Assembly (NCBI GenBank): GCA_038496445.1
Contig: JALMLS010000507.1
Span: 558,001 to 622,000, forward strand
Length of the DNA stretch: 64,000 nucleotides
Origin: Trichosphaerium sp. ATCC 40318
Lineage: Eukaryota; Discosea; Flabellinia; Trichosidae
Direction: 5' to 3'
The position numbers were made by a program, and so were the translations under genes. The notes under the pieces are model-generated. The model was not told the DNA's origin. It searched no databases and worked only from the letters and a program-made list of their open reading frames with translations. How positions within the stretch are numbered: position 1 is the stretch's first letter; every line of letters begins with the position of its first letter. Positions 57,001-64,000 of the stretch are shown here, piece by piece.

Positions 57001-58977
57001 TTTGATAGGTGCTGATGTAGTAATGAGAGAAATTGTTAAGGCGAACGATTGGTTAGATGAAGAATGCGGTAATATGGCTCGTGAGGGCCTACGTACACTT
57101 GTTTTCGGCAAAAAAGATTTGACTCAAAAGGAGTATGATGCATTTGCTGCCAAGTACGGTCTTGCCTCTTACTTGTGATTGTATGGCTGACGCTGGTTTT
57201 TTTAAGGTTAAAACAAGCGAAGGTTGCAATTAAGAACCGTAAGGTTAATGTGCAAAAGGTTATTGAAGGCTTAGAGAAAGGACTTGGTACGTCATTGATG
57301 GGTGCTCTTTTTTTGCTTACATTTATGATAGATCTCATTGGTTTAACTGGTGTTGAAGATAAACTCCAAGAAGGCGTTAAAGAGACACTTGAAACACTCA
57401 GAAATGCTGGTATCCGTGTTTGGATGTTAACTGGTAAGTCTCAATACTCTTTTGCTTCATCAAGACTGTCCATGCGTTAACAATGATACTTAGGAGATAA
57501 AGTGGAGACTGCAACATGTATCGCTATATCAGCGCGTCTTGTGTCTAGACATCAAACAATCTTTCAATTTCAAGTTAAATCAGCAGCTGATGCACAAGAT
57601 CTTATCGATAAATTCGCTACTAAAAAAGATGCAGCGCTAGTTATTGATGGAAAGTCATTACAAATGTGTCTGGATAACTTTCCAGAACATTTTGTAGAAA
57701 TAGCTTGTAAAGCACCATCCGTACGCACCTTTTAACTCTTAATGTTTTTTTTTTTACTAGTAACTTATATTTTTAACTTAGGTTGTTTGTTGTCGTTGTA
57801 CACCAACACAAAAAGCTGAGATTGTTAAACTTATCAAGGACCATACTGGTAAGAAGACATGTGCTATTGGAGATGGTGGTAATGATGTATCAATGATCCA
57901 AGCAGCGGATGTTGGGTTAGGTATGTGAAAGGATTTTGGTTGTATTTCATTAGCTTATACTTGTGTTTTTAGGTATTGTAGGAAAAGAAGGAAAGCAAGC
58001 TAGCCTTGCTGCTGATTTTTCAATCAATAAATTCCATTACATCAAGCGTCTCATTATTTGGCATGGAAGAAACGCCTGTGCGTTCTTTTTTCTTTCTTCT
58101 CTTTAAAGTCTTGCACATTTTTTTTTTGCTTATGTTTGTATGTTTAGACAAACGCTCAGCCAATTTGGGTCAGTTCGTTATTCATAGAGGTCTTGTAATT
58201 GCTTTTATTCAAGCTGTGTTTTCTGCCATTTTCTACTTTGCTGCAGTAACCATCTATAACGTACGGACCTTTTGACCCCTCATGCAATTTTATTTTTATC
58301 ATTTTTACTTATTCATATCGTAGGGTTGGTTGATTGTTGGGTACAGTACTTTCTATACTATGATGCCAGTCTTTGCTCTTGTATTTGATAGTGATGTATC
58401 AGAGAGTATTGCTTTTCAGTACCCCGAACTTTATAGGGAGTTACAAAAGGTATAAGTTGTGAATTCGTTAAGTAACTCTGATGGTTGTTAACTTTTTTTT
58501 TTCAGGGTCGAGCGTTGTCGTATAAAACCTTTTTTGTATGGGTATTACAAAGTTTGTACCAAGGCGGTGTTATTATGGTTTTGGCTATTGCATTATTCGA
58601 AAGTCAATTTATTAATGTGGTTGCTATTACGTTTACAGTATTGATACTAACTGAATTGCTTAATATCGTTCTGGAGATTCACATTTGGAATCTGATCATT
58701 ATCTTGAGTTTGGTTCTCTCTGTGGTAATTTACTTTGTTAGTATGGCTGTTCTTAAGACGTACTTTGATCTATCATTTGTATTGACGCTGCCATTCTGGT
58801 GGAAGGTACTTTCTCGTTGCTTTGACGAACAAAATTCGAGTTTTTTTTTTGATTGTTCTTACTCTGACGCTTTGTTAGGTTGCTACGATTCTAGCAGTTG
58901 CAGTAATTCCAGTGTATATTATCAAGATCGGCAAGCGTAAACTCGATCCTCCAGCTTACTCAAAACTCAAAGAGTGA
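54091..58977 (+). CDS. P4-ATPase phospholipid flippase, NEO1/ATP9 class
   Basis: Starts at ATG 54091 and ends at TGA 58975-58977, with some 20 introns. Landmarks in order: VIKNQKY then [35 protein letters not shown] near 55390 (P4 actuator DGET, with the [11 protein letters not shown] form of NEO1/ATP9); [11 protein letters not shown] near 56258 (phosphorylated Asp); SSPDEVALV near 56698; [26 protein letters not shown] near 57870; then the last membrane helices. NEO1-type flippases act without a CDC50 partner, in the Golgi/endosome system in the known cases. The N-terminus is Asp/Ser-rich. Some exon edges, such as the AAG acceptor near 57209, are unusual. Confidence 0.93.
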
Positions 58978-59220
58978 GAGGTCTGAGAAAACGAAAAAAA
59001 CCAAAAAAAAGATACTATTTTTTTTTGTGCACAACTTACTATCAAAAAAACTCCGTTGTGGCATTAAAATGAAATAGACGCATAAGACAATAAAATGTAC
59101 GCACTGTGTGTGCTCTAAACTAAAAATAAAAGAAAAAAAATTTAACCTCTTGTACACGTGAGAAAGTGAAGTTTATTTGCGGGTTTTCTTCGTGTACACG
59201 GGATTGCGTGGCATGCGTGT

Positions 59221-59781
59221 TTATACGCCAAGTTTTGCTTTGATGGTCTCTGCCTCGTTGAAGTCTTCAAGATCCTATAATCAATCAGAAATACTCCTTT
59301 AGTGGTTTAACGTACGTCTACGGTGCCTACGAAGTCATCTCCTTTGAAGATCAATGGGTAGGTTCCTTGTACAGGTGAGTTTTATAAAATCTTTGTCTTA
59401 TCGGTACCTTTCTTGCCGGAAGTATCCCAGACGTGTTGCTATGAAATCTTTAGCAAATACGAAACAGAGTTAACGCCATAGATTGGCTTTTGAAAAAAAA
59501 AGAGTAATCTTCAATTCACAATCGTTGTGCTTTTTCAGTGGTCGTACCTTCTTTTCGCCTTCAATATCGAGGTAGACTTTCTTACAGGTGGCTCCTAAGC
59601 AAAAAGGTTGGCCCTTTTTTCGTAACCGACTTTCGTACCAGCTCCCTTGATCAATAGTTCAGCTCTGGCTTCACCCTTTTGAGCGGCGGTGCCTCCGGTG
59701 GTCTTTTATTTTGAGGGTTAGTCTTCATTTCAATGCATTACTTTTGGGGCGTACCGTTGAGTAGATAATAATGTCGCACAT
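59221..59781 (-). CDS. SH3BGR-like thioredoxin-fold protein
   Basis: Exons 59781-59755, 59702-59639, 59594-59548, 59438-59408, 59365-59316 and 59274-59221 join in phase to 90 aa. The order MCDIIIYST, ARAELLI, KKVYLDIEG, GTYPLIFKGDDFVGTV, then LEDFNEAETIKAKL matches SH3-domain-binding glutamate-rich proteins, a glutaredoxin-like fold without the CxxC active site. A cis-Pro (YPLIF) sits where expected. Function in other organisms is poorly defined and redox activity is not expected. Six exons in 273 coding bases show how finely genes are cut here. Confidence 0.8.
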
Positions 59782-60077
59782 GAGAGTTGTTGTTCACTTC
59801 GTTGAGATGTTGAATACTTGACTGGTGTAAGCGCTATCTCGCTTAACACTGTTTTAAAGATAAGTTGCCTAGCGCCATCATGACGCATAAAACCTTGTGT
59901 TCTTACTCAATCTTGTAGAGCTACAGGACAGGTTCACATTCAGAAATACGAGTTTGAGCAGAGCCTTACGAGGCCTTTGTACTCTTGCAAGCGGTATTTT
60001 TATCGATTCAAAGCTAGTTAAGTAATAAGGAAATCCTTAAAGATCTCTAATCTGAACAAATACAAACCGAAATTGAA

Positions 60078-61201
60078 ATGGGTTGTTGCCTCTCTGCCTC
60101 AACAACAAGAACTGTTCAACAACAGTCTTCGAGACAATTAAAGGTAGTTCTCGTTGGTAACATTAATGTTGGCAAAAGTACGTTAGTATGTTTGTCTTAC
60201 ACCCGTTTTGCGTCGCTTGACAACACGTGGGTGACCATAGGTCTTTTTTGATCCAAAGAAAATTAAAAAACTCGAAATAGCCAACAAAAACACGTGCCTG
60301 TGTATAAAAAAGTTAATGTTGTTGTAGCTTCGCTTATTATTAGATTTGCTCAAGACCGCTTCAAGAACGAAAAAGAAGAAATTGAAAACAGTACTGTGAG
60401 GTATGGTAACAACAAAAAGAACAAAAGAGAAAAACAACACGAGTATTTTTCTCTTGTTTTTACTCACAGAGAATCACTATTGAAATTGACGGAACTTCAG
60501 AAAAACTGTGAGGTCTATAGGAGGTAATAAAGCTACAATAGATATGTACGTTGTTATTATAAATGGTCACGTGATGCTTGACTAATAATTTTGTTAAATA
60601 AGATACGATACAGCAGGCGAGGAAAAGCATAAAATGATAACAGTACGAACCAGTTATTTAGTCCTCTTACTGACTATCTACGTCAAAGAGTAGTCTATTT
60701 AGGAACGCTGCGGGTATTATCCTTGTGTTTGATTTAAAGAATCCAGACAGCTGGGAACAAATAAAATCTACATGGTACGTCATTATATCGTGATTATTTT
60801 CAGGAGGTCTTTTTTGCAAGGTGTATCTTAATGATATTAAAAGGGATGAAGTTGCGTTTTATCAAACTAAGGATATACGCGTTAACAAAATACTTATCGT
60901 ACGTATTAGCATTACTTCAATAAAAGAAGAAATCGAACAAGTTACTTCTAAAAAATTGACGTATTTTTTATCAGGGAAACAAAACTGATCTTGGCAAGGC
61001 TGTTGATTCTGAAGTAGTAAAAGCGTGGGCAATGGATGTCGGTGTTGAATATTTTGAAACAAGCGCAAAGACAGGTCACGTGATTTTGACAAAAAAAACA
61101 AAGAAAAAAAAATTAAAGGTTAATTAGGCAGTGGCGTTTCTGATGCTTTTACTAAACTGGTAAGTAGAATGGTTGATGATAACGATTACAGTGATATGTG
61201 A
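60078..61201 (+). CDS. Rab-family GTPase with N-terminal lipidation site (ARA6-like layout)
   Basis: Eight exons: 60078-60177, 60328-60400, 60501-60545, 60603-60642, 60689-60774, 60844-60898, 60975-61074, 61128-61201; 190 aa. The P-loop is GNINVGKT, G3 is DTAGEE, G4 is GNKTDL and G5 is ETSAKTG. The N-terminus is MGCCLS, a myristoylation (Gly2) and palmitoylation (Cys) signal. The C-terminus ends DDNDYSDM with no prenylation cysteine. That pairing is known in ARA6/RABF1-type Rab5 proteins. The catalytic Gln of WDTAGQE is Glu and the Trp is Tyr (YDTAGEE). Intron 2 ends at TTCAG and intron 4 at CAAAG; this choice keeps the frame. Confidence 0.85.
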
Positions 61202-61475
61202 AGTGCAAAGATCAAACAAATAAAAAGCCCAAAAGGGCGTTGTATTTTTAGAACCAAACGACACCAAAACTACGTCCCACGCACTGGAACTCGCCATAAT
61301 GGTGGCTTGTAGGATAGTTTGCGTGGTAAATTTTCGTCAAAAAAGATCTTTGCTTGCCTTTATACCATGCTTGATAAGCCGATGCGTGTAGTGAAGATTT
61401 CGCTTTTTTAGTTTGTTTTGTCTAAGTCAGCGTCCTTCGCTTTTTTTAGCCAATTTTAGCAAAAGTGATTAGCCA

Positions 61476-62969
61476 ATGGATTATTTCCGCTATTTATTAG
61501 TAATTTTTGCGCTAACATTATGTTGTCTGGCTATCCAGAGCTCACCAGAGGTGACGTGCTCTGAATACGCTCATTGTGACACTTGTGCTAAAGCAGCTTC
61601 TTGGATAAGCAACTGTAGATGGTGCCCACGTGATCAGAGATGCCATGCGTTTGGTTCTCTTTTGAATCCTTGCCATGCAGATGAAAACATAAAGAACCCA
61701 AAGTATTGCCCACCTAATCGTACGCACACGTGATTTTTTATTAAACAGTAAAGTTTTTATGGCGTATTGTGGAGAAATTATTAAAACAAGAAAGGAAAAT
61801 TTATAATACTATTCGCTTAGGCAATCACACAACAGAATACAACGCTCAAGTAGCGTACCAAATGCTTCGTTATTCAAAATCAGCGTATTCTACAGACAAG
61901 GAAGGTGATCCAGATCCTTCGAGTTCACCTTACTTTCCAGCAAATGCTACGTACATTAAGGGATGGACATTTAAACTCGTTGGTTCGGGCTCTTCTTTTG
62001 GGTTTTTGGCAATAGACAAAGAAAATGAACAAGTTGTTCTATGCTTCCGTGGTTCAACAGACTATTATCAAATCGTTGATGAAGTGCTCCACTCGTACGT
62101 TAAAATAATAAAGACGAAAGTTATTAACACATTTCGTAGGTACGGTGTTAAATATCCATCGTTCCCAGGTAAGTATCCAACCAACACTGTTTTTAGAAAC
62201 TTTATCTTTGCCGTATTTCACCAAACCTACACGCTACAGGCGCATCAAAATACCGCTTGTGACCTTTAAAGGCATCATTTTTTGTTAACTTTTTTCTTCA
62301 GGATTTCCTGCACCTCCTGGAGTCACTGTAGTCGATTACTTTTTAAGTGCGTGGAAGGGAATATCAGGAGACCTAGAAGCAAGTCTTCCGCAAGTAATGA
62401 AAGATCATCCTACCTATAGACTTTTAATCACAGGCCATTCTTTTGGTGGAGCAATAGCGTCATTGACAGCTTTTGGTTTAGTAAGAAGAAACTTAGTAGA
62501 CTCCAAAAAAGTATCCCTCTATACCTTCGGCCAACCTAGAACAGGAAACATCGCTTACGCTAATATGCATAGTAAACTCATACCTGATGCTTATCGGGTA
62601 GTAAATAATCGTGACCCTGTTCCTCACGTGCCAATATGTACACCAAAAGCAGATACAACAAAACAAGAATGTGAATTTACACTTGATTCTTTCCAACCTT
62701 GGCATGCAAAGACAGAGATTTATTACGATAAGGGTGAGTATGAAAAGGGAATAATGTGTACTTACAGAGAGTGCGTATTACCGCCAATGGGTGAAGATCA
62801 CTCATGTTCGGATGGACTTATTGATTTCCCTGCTGAAGTGTTTTTACCTGGTCTTACGATTGTGGAGAGGATAAAACTGATTGTTGATTGGGCAGGTGAT
62901 TTAATAGATCAACATTCTGAGTACTGGGATGTACTTGAATACGGATTTTGTGGTATAAGAAAGCCATAA
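61476..62969 (+). CDS. Secreted class 3 lipase with cysteine-rich N-terminal domain
   Basis: Exons 61476-61719, 61749-62168 and 62302-62969 join in phase to 443 aa. A signal peptide (YLLVIFALTLCCLAIQSS) leads into a PSI-like Cys-rich module (C-x5-HCDTCAK, NCRWCPRDQRC, NPCHADEN). The lipase fold follows: VVLCFRGSTD, the nucleophile elbow LLITGHSFGGAIA, YTFGQPRTGN, NNRDPVPHVP with the catalytic Asp, and WHAKTEIYYD with the His. Ser, Asp and His are all present, so it is probably an active secreted or lysosomal acylglycerol lipase. The C-terminal ~60 aa are extra and contain CSDG and a final CGIRKP. Confidence 0.92.
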
Positions 62970-63957
62970 AGAATAAAACAAAAAACTTTGTTTGTTTTTT
63001 TTTTTCTAATTGTTTGAAATGTTTTTACTCACTATGAACGAAATAACTGGTCCTAATGCCTCGTGCAAGCGAGTTACTAAGTATTTAACGTACCCTTATC
63101 CAATATATATCGGCTCATAAGATACATAGAGGTGTAAGTAAGTGAGATTACCAAACCAAAATTGTTTTAGTTATCCCAATTACTTTGTACATAGTTTTTT
63201 CTGTGTGCCAGTCTCTGGAGGGACGTTGACGTTGTTGTATCGAATTACACTTGTACCACTTAATTCTCGATTGGGAAGGGCACTGGAAAAGGTCAAAAAG
63301 ATGATGGCGAGTTTGAAATTATACAGAATTTCGCTAAACGAGGCGAAGATAATTAGAACCCTGAGCGACTGTACTAGTTCGTAGTTAAAGAAAAAAAAAA
63401 CAGAAACGGCTAGCGCTTGCAACGAAAAGAGACAACATGACGCAAACAAGCGTTTGGGGAATCAATATAAACAGCAAGAGACATTAATGCGGCGTACGAC
63501 TAACTTACGCGCGTAGTCACTATACATGCAGCAACGTTGAGAACTACACAACAATAAGACCTACAATGTACTATCTTCCTTCTTAGGACATTTTTTACGA
63601 TAAAACGAGTTTCGAAAACAACGACTAGTGTGTGAATATACCTAATCAATAGTAGTAACACGTCACAAACCTTGTTGGCTAACAAACAAAGGTGAGTTGT
63701 ATGTTCGTTTTTTCACTTGACGCAGTTCTGACAGTTTTTTCTTTTGCTTTCAAAACCTCTAGAACGCAAGTGTATAAATGTGGCTAGATGTATCTACCAT
63801 GTATTACCTCAAAATTTTAAGCTGTTCCTATTTAGTACGTACACAGTTGATTTTGAGGTTAGTTTCCTTATTAGTAAACACAAAACTTATACACGGCGAA
63901 AGCAATTCTTGCTCTTTATCGTTAACTCAAACATCAAATACGTAGTAGTTAACCAAT
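62970..63957. other. Intergenic, nothing recognised
   Basis: About 1 kb with only short ORFs on both strands (for example 63142-63384 plus and 63180-63449 minus) without motif or splice support. Confidence 0.45.
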
Positions 63958-63979
63958 ATGAGCACAACGGACCTTGACA
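63958..63979 (+). CDS. Probable first exon of a gene running off the window
   Basis: ATG AGC ACA ACG GAC CTT GAC A followed directly by GTACGTATC, the standard donor in this genome. It encodes MSTTDLD. The rest lies beyond base 64000. Call rests on the start plus donor pattern only. Confidence 0.35.
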
Positions 63980-64000
63980 GTACGTATCTCTCTTCTTGTG

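Noticed and set aside
60400-60545. Frameshift in the Rab gene at an A-run, suggesting a pseudogene
   Set aside because: Using the acceptor TTCAG before 60501 for this intron, and CAAAG before 60689 for a later one, gives an unbroken frame with canonical switch motifs.
1-64000. CRISPR arrays, insertion sequences, operons or bacterial promoters
   Set aside because: No regularly spaced direct repeats, terminal inverted repeats with a transposase, or prokaryotic gene organisation were seen; the genes are spliced eukaryotic genes.

Overview
The window is nuclear DNA of an intron-rich, AT-rich unicellular eukaryote. Genes are packed head to tail on both strands and cut by many short introns, mostly 40-90 nt. 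The 5' splice sites are very often GTACGT or GTACGN, and the 3' ends are TAG, CAG or AAG. The gene content is eukaryotic throughout: ribosomal protein L15, DPM2, alpha-SNAP, RPP20/POP7, an Ariadne RBR ligase, a NEO1/ATP9 flippase, SIRT6/7-like sirtuin, an Hv1 proton channel and an ABP34 actin-bundling protein. I cannot assign a species. ABP34 plus a circularly permuted tRNA fits a free-living amoeboid or algal-derived protist better than an animal, plant or typical fungus.

Layout. 0-3 kb: two convergent genes of WYxNGQL-type (MORN/YwqK-like) repeats. 3.9-8.6 kb: an apparent F-box-profilin fusion, an unnamed conserved protein, RPL15, DPM2, an HMA-like protein and a PH protein. 9.5-14 kb: a PP2C phosphatase, a small protein, paralogous locus A, tRNA-Val. 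14-23 kb: an esterase, alpha-SNAP, NADAR-SAM, Hv1, a third repeat gene and an F-box/LRR gene. 23-30 kb: a tandem-repeat protein with a nuclease-like tail, POP7 and ABP34. 29.4-35.7 kb: one ankyrin-RasGAP gene. 36-41 kb: a BRCT protein, an unknown basic protein and a sirtuin. 41.6 kb: a permuted tRNA-Lys. 42.4-43.5 kb: locus B, the paralogue of A. 43.6-54 kb: a membrane-anchored alpha/beta hydrolase, Ariadne, and a WWE-BTB-zinc-C2 gene. 54-64 kb: the flippase, an SH3BGR-like protein, an N-acylated Rab, a class 3 lipase and the start of one more gene.

Most promising signals. (1) A tRNA-Lys gene whose 3' half precedes its 5' half. (2) Loci A and B, 30 kb apart. Each has a conserved coiled-coil exon preceded by two near-identical 79-80 nt intron-like modules and a 21-bp RNA hairpin. 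The stems show compensatory changes between loci. (3) Domain fusions not known to me: F-box-profilin, ankyrin-RasGAP, NADAR-SAM and WWE-BTB-Zn-C2.

Exon coordinates were found by eye from reading-frame continuity, splice motifs and protein-family resemblance. No alignment or database search was run, so family names are recognition by motif.
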